DNA of 64,000 bases. It comes from Mariniphaga sp041687255. GTDB lineage: Bacteria; Bacteroidota; Bacteroidia; Bacteroidales; Prolixibacteraceae. The notes below the pieces were generated by a model. That model was not told the origin of the DNA. It made no database searches and worked only from the letters and a program-made list of their open reading frames with translations. Position numbers and translations under genes: made by a program. Location of the stretch: the NCBI GenBank assembly GCA_041687255.1, contig JAWLCL010000009.1:130520-194519 (forward strand), written 5' to 3'. How positions within the stretch are numbered: position 1 is the first letter of the stretch; every line of letters starts with the position of its first letter. Shown here in pieces: positions 26,552-35,193 of this stretch.

Positions 26552-27565
26552 ATGAGATTAATCACACTGTCAATAGTATTCTTTATAGGTTTGCAACAAC
26601 CGATATATGCACAGGATGACCAGGTGCAATGGCTGGACATAGAACTTTCCAACTATCAGTATCCGTATCCTGTTTCAATTTTACCCTTACATATCCAGAA
26701 ACAGGATTTGGAAATGGCTTATATGGATGTACAACCCGACAATTACAATGGAAAGAACATTGTTTTGCTGCACGGGAAAAATTTTAACGGCGCTTACTGG
26801 AAAACTACAATTGAGCATTTAACCAAAGAAGGATTTAGGGTAATTGTGCCCGATCAGATTGGCTTTGGAAAATCATCAAAGCCTGATTATTTCCATTACA
26901 CGTTTCAGCAGCTTGCCCTAAACACCAAAACCTTACTTGATTCATTGAATATAGAAAGCACAGCTGTTTTAGGGCATTCCATGGGGGGTATGCTGGCCAC
27001 CCGTTTTGCTTTAATGTATCCGGGCATAACTGAGAAACTTATTCTGGTAAATCCTATTGGCCTTGAGGACTGGAAACTAAAAGTACCCTATAAACCTGTA
27101 GAATGGTGGTATGAAAATGAACTAAAAAAAAGCTACGAAAGTATCAAAGAATATCAGTTAAGCAATTACTACGATAACAAATGGAAGCCCGAATACGACC
27201 GGTGGGTCAACCTTCTTGCCGGATGGACTTTAAACTCCGGCTATGAAACCATAGCCTGGAATGCTGCTCTTACCTATGATATGATTTTTACACAACCTGT
27301 AGTCTATGAATTTAGACACATCAAAATACCTACGCTTTTAATCATTGGTACCAGAGACCGGACTGCACTGGGCAAATCCCTGGTATCACCTGAAATAAGA
27401 AAGACTATGGGGCTTTATAATGAATTGGGTAAAAAAACACAGAAAACAATTCCCGATGCACAATTGGTTGAGCTGGAAAATATAGGGCATTTACCTCATA
27501 TAGAAAAATTTGATGCATTTATAAATCCCTTGACAGCATTTTTAAAAACGGGCAGTGCCCGGTAA
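26552..27565 (+). CDS. Secreted alpha/beta-fold hydrolase
   Basis: The frame is open from 26492, but the signal peptide MRLITLSIVFFIGLQQPIYA argues for the ATG at 26552, giving 337 residues. The fold is shown by the oxyanion strand NIVLLHGKNFNGAYWK, the nucleophile elbow LGHSMGGMLATRFAL (Ser), the acid region LLIIGTRDRTALG, and the catalytic His in LENIGHLPHIEKF. These enzymes hydrolyse esters, lactones or related small molecules in the periplasm; the substrate is unknown. Monocistronic. Confidence 0.88.
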   Translation: MRLITLSIVFFIGLQQPIYAQDDQVQWLDIELSNYQYPYPVSILPLHIQKQDLEMAYMDVQPDNYNGKNIVLLHGKNFNGAYWKTTIEHLTKEGFRVIVPDQIGFGKSSKPDYFHYTFQQLALNTKTLLDSLNIESTAVLGHSMGGMLATRFALMYPGITEKLILVNPIGLEDWKLKVPYKPVEWWYENELKKSYESIKEYQLSNYYDNKWKPEYDRWVNLLAGWTLNSGYETIAWNAALTYDMIFTQPVVYEFRHIKIPTLLIIGTRDRTALGKSLVSPEIRKTMGLYNELGKKTQKTIPDAQLVELENIGHLPHIEKFDAFINPLTAFLKTGSAR

Positions 27566-28010
27566 AGGCAGTGGATGAATATCTGAGATCGGAGATCTGA
27601 TATCCCGGAGATGGGTTGGGTAATTATGGATTCTAATCATACTCCCATTTCTAAAAGTCTTGGCCCAGTCAAGAAAATGTAACTAGCATTAAGTGCTATG
27701 CTGACAGTGTAATTCAGCATTACTGAAGTTAAAAATTCTCAATCGCTGTTTTTTAGTAATTACCTTGTTAAATATTTGCCTCGCAAATAAGGATGATCTA
27801 CTTTCGACAATCTGATAGATTAAGCAGTTGATCAGGTGATGGTTACGCTCAGTGGGTTTGCTTTGGTATGAAGTTTGATTAATTGGAGGAAACAAAATTC
27901 ACATTAGTTAGAAAATAATTAGCTGCATCACTCTAAAAAACAAACCGTCACTTTCTTCAGGCTTATAAGTTTTATGACAATTAATTTTTAAATCGTAAAA
28001 AGGAAATGCT
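27566..28010. other. Spacer, nothing specific seen
   Basis: A 445-bp AT-rich spacer ahead of the TreT-like gene, with no supported ORF or clear promoter box. Confidence 0.5.
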
Positions 28011-29333
28011 ATGTTTTATGATAAGTCAGAAAAATATTTAAACGAAGCCCCGCCATTTGAAGCACTAAGCTTGCAGAATTACAAAGAAGTCATCGGCAAC
28101 AAAAAGCTTGAAAAGCTGAAGCAACTGGCCGCGCCGCTGGAAAATAAAGTGTGGGCGCATGTAAATTCAACGTATGTTGGCGGAGGGGTAGCTGAAATGT
28201 TAAAGAGCCTCGTGCCGCTGGCCAAGGGTTTTGGCATCGATGCACAATGGCATTTGTTTGAGGCCCACAGTGAAGATTTTTTTTATGTCACCAAAAAGTT
28301 TCATGATTTAATCCAGGGAGTCGACCAGCCTTTCAGTGTGGAAGAACTGCACGGAGTGTACATCGACAACTCCATTAAAAATTTCGAGAACTATTCGGTG
28401 AAGGCCGATTTAACCGTAGTGCACGACCCGCAGCCTTGTGCCACTTCTGTGTTTGGAAATTACGAAGGACCTAAACTGTGGCGCTGCCATATCGATACCA
28501 CCTCTGCCAACAAGCTGATTTGGAATTTTTTCCTGCCGTTTATCAATCACTACGACGGCGCAATTTTTACCGATGAACGATTTGTGAAGCAGGGGGTAAG
28601 AAAACCGGTCTACAAGATAGCGCCTTCCATTGATCCGTTATGTCCTAAAAACCGGCAGTTATCGGAACTGGAAGCACGACAGGTTCTGGCCCCGCTGTTT
28701 AACAAGCACAACATCGATGGAGACCGCCCTATTGTGCTGGCAGTCTCACGATACGATATTCACAAGAACCAGTCAACTATTATTAAAGCGTTCAAGGAAA
28801 TCAAGAATGACAAAGAAGTGCAGAAGAAAAAGCCCATTCTTATAATAGTGGGCAACACAGCCACCGACGACCCGGATGGTCTGGCAATGTACGGGCAAAT
28901 GATGGAAGAGCGGGAAAACGATACCGACATCTTTTTGCTGATGAACATCGATAACAACGATGAAAACATTGGAGCTCTGATGCGGATTGCCAACCAGTTT
29001 GTGCACATTTCCACCAAAGAAGGATTCGGCCTTGTAGTTACTGAAGCGCTCTGGCAGGGAACACCGGTAATCGGCAGTAATGTGGGTGGTATAAGTCAGC
29101 AGGTGATCGATAATGAAACCGGGTTTTTGGTAGGACCTTTCGATATGGAACAAATTCAACAGAAAATGAAATACCTGCTGCTTCACCGCGATGAAAGTAA
29201 AAACATAGGCAAACAGGCCATGGAGCATGTGCGGGAGAACTTCCTTTTGCCATCGCTGCTGGAAAAGTACCTCCTGCTGATGCGTTATTATACAGGAATC
29301 GACAGCAATCCGCCGTCTTTTAAGATAAGATAG
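28011..29333 (+). CDS. GT4 glycosyltransferase, trehalose synthase (TreT)-like
   Basis: A 440-residue GT-B enzyme of family GT4. The N-terminal domain begins VWAHVNSTYVGGGVAEMLKS, the signature of the TreT/trehalose phosphorylase-like subgroup, and the C-terminal nucleotide-sugar domain has AVSRYDIHKNQSTII and the E-x7-E-like KEGFGLVVTEALWQGTPVIGS. TreT makes trehalose reversibly from an NDP-glucose and glucose; related enzymes use other acceptors, so the exact product is inference. Trehalose is a compatible solute, which fits the betaine uptake operon elsewhere in the window, though the genes are not linked. Start ATG follows AAAGGAA. Confidence 0.8.
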   Translation: MFYDKSEKYLNEAPPFEALSLQNYKEVIGNKKLEKLKQLAAPLENKVWAHVNSTYVGGGVAEMLKSLVPLAKGFGIDAQWHLFEAHSEDFFYVTKKFHDLIQGVDQPFSVEELHGVYIDNSIKNFENYSVKADLTVVHDPQPCATSVFGNYEGPKLWRCHIDTTSANKLIWNFFLPFINHYDGAIFTDERFVKQGVRKPVYKIAPSIDPLCPKNRQLSELEARQVLAPLFNKHNIDGDRPIVLAVSRYDIHKNQSTIIKAFKEIKNDKEVQKKKPILIIVGNTATDDPDGLAMYGQMMEERENDTDIFLLMNIDNNDENIGALMRIANQFVHISTKEGFGLVVTEALWQGTPVIGSNVGGISQQVIDNETGFLVGPFDMEQIQQKMKYLLLHRDESKNIGKQAMEHVRENFLLPSLLEKYLLLMRYYTGIDSNPPSFKIR

Positions 29334-29397
29334 CAGAGGCAAAGGACACCGGACCAGGGGTTCAGAGCAGAGTCAATGGGGCAGAGGGCAGGGGGTG
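29331..29397. repeat. GCAGAG-rich patch after the TreT-like gene
   Basis: Iterations of GCAGAG and GGGCAG start at the stop codon of the TreT-like gene and run to the convergent ABC transporter gene. Same motif as the patches at 1590-1703, 21956 and 23200. Confidence 0.5.
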
Positions 29398-29464
29398 CAT
29401 GGCATTGGTCACCGGACCTTCACCTGCTGACCGGAGTTCAGCACCGATAGTTGCAAATATCAGC

Positions 29465-32400
29465 CTACTTAATATTTTGGCGGTCAGGTTTCATAAACGC
29501 CATGGGATTATTAAAAATACGTTCCCTAAGCTGTGCCTGGCGGTTAAGCTTCCAGCTTTCAATTTTAAAGAGTACTTTGTGCAGTAAATCAAAGTACAGT
29601 GCAACCATAAGCAAAAAAGTAAATACCCAGATAACAAGAAGATTAAACAGCAGCGTACCAAATTTTAAATTCCCAATGTATTTATAGGCGCTGTTAAAAT
29701 GGGCTGTGCCGTTTCTGTTAACGGGATTCCGGTATATTGGCTCGTCGCCCTGGTAAATCCGGTTATTGGTGATGTGAATTTTATTTGCTGAATATTTATC
29801 CCTTACTACTTCTTCCAGTTTATCATTTGTGTGGCGATCTTTAAAATCTTCCAGTAGTTCGGGATTGTTATTAAACAGGGAAAGCACCTGCATGTATTTA
29901 TCCTCCAGCGCATTGTTGGCCCTGTTGTATTCTTCCTTGTATATTTCAGCGGCGTACTCCAGGTAACCTGAAAGAACTGGAATTGCATCCTTGTTTATTG
30001 AGCCTGTACCAATTTGTGCAACTGCCCAAATCACTGAATCATCAGAAGAGGATATATCAGTGAATAGATCTTCGAACGAATTTTGCAGCAGGGGTACCAC
30101 TGATGCTGCGCTCTTCTGTTGGTTATTTTCTTTGAATGACTGATAAGAAGCCAGGTGCTTTTTCAATTCAGGCACCAGATAAAAAGCTTTAAACCCGAAT
30201 TCATTTTTCCGCACCTCTTCTTCAAAAAGATGTTTCCTGTAATCATTGTTTTTATAAAGGTTCACCGCCAGCGCCTCATAAGCCCAGCGGGAAGTCATTG
30301 CATCCCCGATTAACGGTGTTCTTTCATAACTGTTCAGTGTATTGTGCATTTTATTGAAATCGATGATAACACCGCTAAGCAACAACTGCGGAATCAGTAA
30401 CAGGGGAATTAAAATGTATATGGCAACAATAGAGTTTAGTCCGGCTGACAGGTTCAACCCAAGTAAATTGGCAAAGCATGCTGTTGTAAAAAGAACCGCC
30501 CAGGTGGTAAAAGCAACATCTTTTATTTCGAGCATGTAATTGCTGATTAAGACAAACGAAAGCATCTGGATGGCAGAGAGTGTAAAAAGGATAATTATTT
30601 TTGATGTGAGGTAGGCTCCCCGGCTCAGGTTTAAAAATTCTTCACGCCTTCTTATTTTCTGATCCTTAAAAATCTCTTCTGCGCTAATGCTTAAGCCAAT
30701 AAAAAGGGCAACAACAATACTCATGAAAAGAAAGGCAGGCATATTGTCGTTGTACCTGACCAAATATTCCGCAGTATCGCTGTATCTGGAAAAGAAGCCA
30801 AGCAACAGTGCCAAAACCGGCGCTTCGAGCAGGGCGATAGTTAAATATTGCCTGTTGGCTTTTTTAGTAGCAAAGTCCCGTTTTACAAACAGCTTAAGTT
30901 GTTTAAACCACTTTGGAATTTCAAATTGAATTTCAGGCAAATGCTGCCGGGTATTGGGGTTGAGTTTCATGAAATCAACCACCCGGGGCTCAACCTTTTC
31001 CTTATATCTTTGGTACCAGTCCTCGGGCGTAACCTTACGGCGGCGTATGCTTTTGCCAAACGGATCTACCATCCGCGTCTGGATAATCCGCAGGGGTTGT
31101 TCTGTATGCACATTCCCGCAGGCAAGGCATTCGCTTTCATCGGGATTGATATAATTGGCCTCGTTTTTAAAGTAGGTAACCGCTTCCATGGGGTTGCCAA
31201 AAAAAACCACCCGGCCTCCTTTATCCATCACAATCATCCTGTCGAAAAGTTTGTAGATGTCGCTCGATGGCTGATGAATATTGGCAAAAACAAGCTTTCC
31301 CTTCAGGCACTGCCGTTTCAGGAGGTACATTACTTTTTCGGAATCGGCCGATGACAGGCCCGAGGTAGGTTCATCGACAAACAATACCGATGGCTCACGC
31401 ATCAGTTCAAGTGCAATGTTCAGCCGTTTACGCTGGCCCCCGCTCAGTATTTTTTTTAACGGACTGCCTACCACAAGGTCGCGTGCTTCCATCAGGTCGA
31501 AGTCGTGCAGCGTTTGCTCAATTATCTCTTCGATGGCTTGTTCATCCATGTTTCCAAAGCAGAACCGTGCGTTGTACTTCAGGTTTTCGTAAACGGTAAG
31601 CTCTTCAAGCAGCAAATCAACCTGGGGAACATAACCGATAATCCCTTTTACAAACTCTTTGTCTTCAAGGTTATGAATGTCGAATCCATTGATAACAATG
31701 CGGCCTTTATGTGGTTTGAGTTTACCATTGAGAACATTCAGCAGGGTTGTTTTGCCAACACCACTTCCTCCGAGGATGCCCACCAAATCGCCCGAGCGTT
31801 CCTGAAAACTCAAGGGATGCAATCCGTAATTTTTCCGGCTGAAGCGGTATTCAACATCCTCGGCATTGAAAACGATGCTGGGTTTTCCTGATTCCTGGAT
31901 GAACCGGGTCATAATGCTGCTGTAGTATATCGGAATAATCCTGGAGGTTCTCAAAATTCCCCCGGGAGGAAACACATACAATTTGTTCTGAAGCAGGCGA
32001 TGTCCGTTAAGGTACATGTTCCTCGGACCCCAATATTTAAAAAACAGCAAGTTGATGCTGCTTATACGGATGATCTCAAGTTCAACTTGTTGGTTCTCGC
32101 GGTAAAGGTGTTTGATTTGTTTAACAGGATATTCTTTATTCCCGTTAACCACAAACAGGTTGCTTTTTTCTTTTACCGCATGAATGGATTCTAAAAAAAA
32201 ACGGGACAGGTCATTGTACTCGCGCGATTTAATTTTTAACCCTTTTGCAACGATGTCAACAATCTGCCGGTCATGAATACTGGTGGTTCCATCTTTATAA
32301 ATGAAATTTAAAAGCTGAACCACAATCATAAACCGCGTTTCCAAATCGAACTGATCGACTATTCCTTTGCAAATTTTCCGGATGTACTTTTTGTTGATGA

Positions 32401-32629
32401 ATTTTTCTCCGTCCCCATCCTCTTTGTAAAGGATCCCTTTATTCTCTATGTGATAATAGTGGACAAAGGAATAATACAAATCCTTGTATTTTTCAACCTG
32501 TTCACGGCTAAAATTTTCTTCCAGGTACGAAATCACTGAAAGTGAGGCATGCTCAGAAGTTTTGTTGTCATCGTAATCGGTTACAATGGCAAAAAATTTT
32601 AACAAGCTTTCAATAATCTCTTCGTACAT
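29465..32629 (-). CDS. Large ABCG-like transporter: ATPase fused to ABC-2 permease
   Basis: A 1054-residue fusion. Residues 1-150 form a helical TerB-like domain; about 155-245 is a beta-rich segment; 250-480 is an ABC ATPase with Walker A GGSGVGKTT (287-295), signature LSGGQRKRLNIALEL (from 395) and Walker B VLFVDEPTSG (from 415). A CxxC pair (Cys501, Cys504) follows. Residues about 590-800 carry ABC-2-type transmembrane helices, then a long soluble loop with a helical insertion, and a final helix near 1010-1035. The order ATPase-permease is that of ABCG half-transporters, which dimerise. Substrate unknown. It lies 80 bp downstream of a lipoprotein gene on the same strand. Confidence 0.9.
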   Translation of the reverse strand: MYEEIIESLLKFFAIVTDYDDNKTSEHASLSVISYLEENFSREQVEKYKDLYYSFVHYYHIENKGILYKEDGDGEKFINKKYIRKICKGIVDQFDLETRFMIVVQLLNFIYKDGTTSIHDRQIVDIVAKGLKIKSREYNDLSRFFLESIHAVKEKSNLFVVNGNKEYPVKQIKHLYRENQQVELEIIRISSINLLFFKYWGPRNMYLNGHRLLQNKLYVFPPGGILRTSRIIPIYYSSIMTRFIQESGKPSIVFNAEDVEYRFSRKNYGLHPLSFQERSGDLVGILGGSGVGKTTLLNVLNGKLKPHKGRIVINGFDIHNLEDKEFVKGIIGYVPQVDLLLEELTVYENLKYNARFCFGNMDEQAIEEIIEQTLHDFDLMEARDLVVGSPLKKILSGGQRKRLNIALELMREPSVLFVDEPTSGLSSADSEKVMYLLKRQCLKGKLVFANIHQPSSDIYKLFDRMIVMDKGGRVVFFGNPMEAVTYFKNEANYINPDESECLACGNVHTEQPLRIIQTRMVDPFGKSIRRRKVTPEDWYQRYKEKVEPRVVDFMKLNPNTRQHLPEIQFEIPKWFKQLKLFVKRDFATKKANRQYLTIALLEAPVLALLLGFFSRYSDTAEYLVRYNDNMPAFLFMSIVVALFIGLSISAEEIFKDQKIRRREEFLNLSRGAYLTSKIIILFTLSAIQMLSFVLISNYMLEIKDVAFTTWAVLFTTACFANLLGLNLSAGLNSIVAIYILIPLLLIPQLLLSGVIIDFNKMHNTLNSYERTPLIGDAMTSRWAYEALAVNLYKNNDYRKHLFEEEVRKNEFGFKAFYLVPELKKHLASYQSFKENNQQKSAASVVPLLQNSFEDLFTDISSSDDSVIWAVAQIGTGSINKDAIPVLSGYLEYAAEIYKEEYNRANNALEDKYMQVLSLFNNNPELLEDFKDRHTNDKLEEVVRDKYSANKIHITNNRIYQGDEPIYRNPVNRNGTAHFNSAYKYIGNLKFGTLLFNLLVIWVFTFLLMVALYFDLLHKVLFKIESWKLNRQAQLRERIFNNPMAFMKPDRQNIK

Positions 32630-32646
32630 AAACCAGCAACTGTAAA

Positions 32647-32688
32647 ACGGGCTTTTAACGCCCTTACGGGTACGAAAAAACCCGTTAA
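32647..32688 (-). other. Weak hairpins between lipoprotein and transporter genes
   Basis: Two short stems, ACGGGT/ACCCGT (32666-32671 with 32680-32685) and GGGC/GCCC (32649-32652 with 32660-32663), the latter followed by GTTTT on the minus strand. They may attenuate read-through from the lipoprotein gene into the transporter gene. Confidence 0.3.
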
Positions 32689-32709
32689 TTATATTTTTTT
32701 ACACAAGTC

Positions 32710-33543
32710 CTACTCAACGTACTTGTTCCTGATCTCAGTGACTGTTTCCGTCAGCTTTGTAACCTGCTCTTTTGTCATCGATGTGGTTCCCTCTTCAAGC
32801 GCATAAATGTCATTTATAGCTGAAACATCACGGTAGGTTTCGCTCAGCAATTCCGAATCTTTATATTCTTCCAGCAGTTGGGTCAATTCATTAATATGCT
32901 GTTTTTGAAAAAGTAAGGTTTCAATCAGACGCGGGTTCTGAAAGGTGTTTTCCGAAATGTGTGTGGTGAGGTACAATCCCTCGTAAACGGTTCCTGCCAG
33001 CACCAGGTAGGAAAGCTCCGTTCTCCCCTGTTTATTCAGAAAAGAATAGGCATCCTGAAACACATTTGTGACGATTTCAATCAACGCTTCCTTATTGTTG
33101 ATATTCTCTGAAATTTGGTCCGGCAAATCATCCGGTAAGGCTGCGGTCAAATCAAGTTCGCGTGTCAGCCGTTCAATCGCCCTAAAATAATTCTGTATTT
33201 CAGCTGACTGGTTGTAGGTTGTTGCGTAGGTGAGGTCAGCGATGTAAATACCAAGGTTTACAGCCCTGTCTTTTTCAGTGAAATAACTGCCTGCCTTTTC
33301 CGGATCGTTGGCAATATCAAAGATATAACTTGCTTCGATTTCATTTAGCATATTGGTTACCTCAAAAGTTGAGGGAAGCGGATAAATGTACTCTTCGACC
33401 TCCTGCTCAATCCGCTCGTCGGAAATTTCCTGCTGCTTATTATCCTTTTCCTGGTTTCTGTTGCCGCAGGAATAAAAGCCGCCTGCCGGTATCCCAAATA
33501 CGATGACCAATAAAATTAATTTAAAGGCTTTCAGTGTTCTCAT
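32710..33543 (-). CDS. Hypothetical lipoprotein upstream of the ABC transporter
   Basis: A 277-residue protein with a signal sequence and a likely lipobox (GFYSC, Cys26), a Gln/Glu/Lys-rich linker, then an all-helical body (for example EVTNMLNEIEASYIFDIAN, LTQLLEEYKDSELLSETY). I do not recognise the family; the texture resembles helical periplasmic proteins. It precedes the 1054-residue transporter by 80 bp on the same strand, which suggests that it is an accessory envelope component of that transporter, though this is inference. Confidence 0.7.
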   Translation of the reverse strand: MRTLKAFKLILLVIVFGIPAGGFYSCGNRNQEKDNKQQEISDERIEQEVEEYIYPLPSTFEVTNMLNEIEASYIFDIANDPEKAGSYFTEKDRAVNLGIYIADLTYATTYNQSAEIQNYFRAIERLTRELDLTAALPDDLPDQISENINNKEALIEIVTNVFQDAYSFLNKQGRTELSYLVLAGTVYEGLYLTTHISENTFQNPRLIETLLFQKQHINELTQLLEEYKDSELLSETYRDVSAINDIYALEEGTTSMTKEQVTKLTETVTEIRNKYVE

Positions 33544-33839
33544 TTCTTATTTTTTTTATGTTAGACTTTCAATTCGTAAAACGCCAGCTAAAGTATTATC
33601 AGTCAGCCGCTTCGTTTTATTAAACTACCGCTGTACTTAGCTTATTCAAAATAACACAAAAATATTGGTAATGTATAAATTTGGAACATAAAATCGATAT
33701 ATGTTACCATTGCTTAAACACTTTTAGCAATTGAGCCGGAATTTGTAAACTTTACGTTAACTGCCGGGTATACCCCATGCCGGTGAGAACAATTCAATCA
33801 GCCGGTAACGGCTTTTAGCCGGATTATCACCTCTGTGCT

Positions 33840-34096
33840 GCAACCTTAAATCCCCCAAACCTTCATTCTTTTATCCTCTTCAATCCACCTTAAACCAAAT
33901 AAGCCCCATTAGCGCCAGAAAACTGCAGTTTCTTTACACCCTCAAACATTCAAACGCTGCAAACCGTCTCAAGCCACCTCAAACAACACAGACCCCATAA
34001 ACCTGCAACTTCTTCAAACCACTTCAACCATTCAAGCGCGTCAACCTCTTCAACCATTCAAAATCTCAACCCCTCAAACATTTGAACTCCTCAAAC
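33840..34096. repeat. CTTCAAAC-rich low-complexity tract (DUF6266 copy 1 3' side)
   Basis: About 250 bp of degenerate repeats of CTTCAAAC/CTCAAACATTCAAAC run up to and into the stop codon of the DUF6266 gene. The same tract type occurs at 60772-60818 and 61404-61468, each immediately 3' of a DUF6266 copy. Upstream (33544-33839) I see only AT-rich spacer. Confidence 0.7.
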
Positions 34097-34714
34097 TCCT
34101 CTTCCCGTATACACACTGTCGCTCATCTCCGTCTGTTCCCGGTTACGGAAGGCTATCCATACATCCGCCGTTCCTGCCGACAAGTCAGGCTTCCACACGT
34201 ACCGGCCATCGGAGCGGCGCGTATCGGTAAAACGGTAAGCGACTTTGCCGGTTTCTTCCGACAGCGCCACCACTACCAGGGTGTCGTAAGCACGACTGCC
34301 GACAGCCTCTGCATCGTTTTCCCATTCAATAAGCAAACTATCGGGCTGTGCAGTTACCGTTGCACTCACCGGCACCGGCAATGGCCCGCGGCTCAGCAAT
34401 GCCCGGCTTTTATCCACGTAAATATCGGGGTATTCCCCCGCCAAAGCATTGCGCATAAGGTACGACTGTGCTTCCGCCCGGGCCGTCCGCCCCGGTTTTT
34501 CTGCCGGAAAGGTAAGCTTTAACAAATCGGAAAAAGGATTCAGAAACCCGTTCACCGCCTGCAGCCGTTGCCGTTGAGCCAGCTGTGCCGGTGATTTGCG
34601 GTCGCGGTAATGCTCCGGCTTTGTCCGCACGATGCCCCGGCCGTTCATCTTATAAACCACCAGGTTGCCCAGCCGTCCGCGGCCGCTGTCGAATATGTTG
34701 TCAATTGTTGCCAT
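34091..34714 (-). CDS. DUF6266 family protein, copy 1
   Basis: The frame opens at 34750 but the conserved start is the ATG at 34714 (MATIDNIFDSGRGRLGNLVV), giving 207 residues; the same start is forced by alignment with copy 2 at 61463. It shares long stretches with that copy: KSPAQLAQRQRL, AEAQSYLMRNALAGEYP, DKSRALLSRGPLPVPV, VWIAFRNREQTEMS. No signal peptide or transmembrane segment. The family is widespread in Bacteroidota and uncharacterised; the basic, phage-structural-like N-terminus does not settle a role. The gene is visibly GC-richer than its neighbours. Its stop codon lies within the CTTCAAAC tract. Confidence 0.85.
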   Translation of the reverse strand: MATIDNIFDSGRGRLGNLVVYKMNGRGIVRTKPEHYRDRKSPAQLAQRQRLQAVNGFLNPFSDLLKLTFPAEKPGRTARAEAQSYLMRNALAGEYPDIYVDKSRALLSRGPLPVPVSATVTAQPDSLLIEWENDAEAVGSRAYDTLVVVALSEETGKVAYRFTDTRRSDGRYVWKPDLSAGTADVWIAFRNREQTEMSDSVYTGRGV

Positions 34715-35193
34715 CTCTTTAACTTTTAGCTCTAAGTAAAGATATAACAAAAATTTTGTTTTTTCGATGTTTAGTCGGGGTTAATTCAGGATTAATTCGG
34801 AGTTAATTCGGGAGGATACGAATTTAACACGAATTTGTAAAGAATAAAACACGAATTAAATTTAAAATAAATTGGAAGATGGATAATTTTTAATCTCCCT
34901 TAGCAGGAAGAAAATTGCACGGGTTATCTGCAGGGATATGGAAAACAAATTTATTTTATGCCGCTCATATACAGTGATATATGTAAATAAAACCAGTTGC
35001 GATGATCTTCTTTAATCCGATATCCCGGACTGCAGGTTTATAAAATACCCAAGCAATGCCAAGTCAATGGCCGGGACCAGCAGGTTCCATACAATCAAAT
35101 CGGTAAAACCGCCTGGTGAAAACAGCCCGTTAATTGCCGAATTGTAAAAATGCCGGATTGCTGACGATTGTTTCTGTGTTTCAACCAACCTAT
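34715..35193. other. Upstream region of DUF6266 copy 1 with ACGAATTA repeats
   Basis: A TATCTTTA box, one mismatch from the TAnnTTTG consensus, lies on the minus strand at 34737-34744, 23 bp before the start codon. Further upstream, 34780-34860 is rich in ACGAATT/TTAATTCGG units, also seen upstream of copy 2. No gene. Confidence 0.5.
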
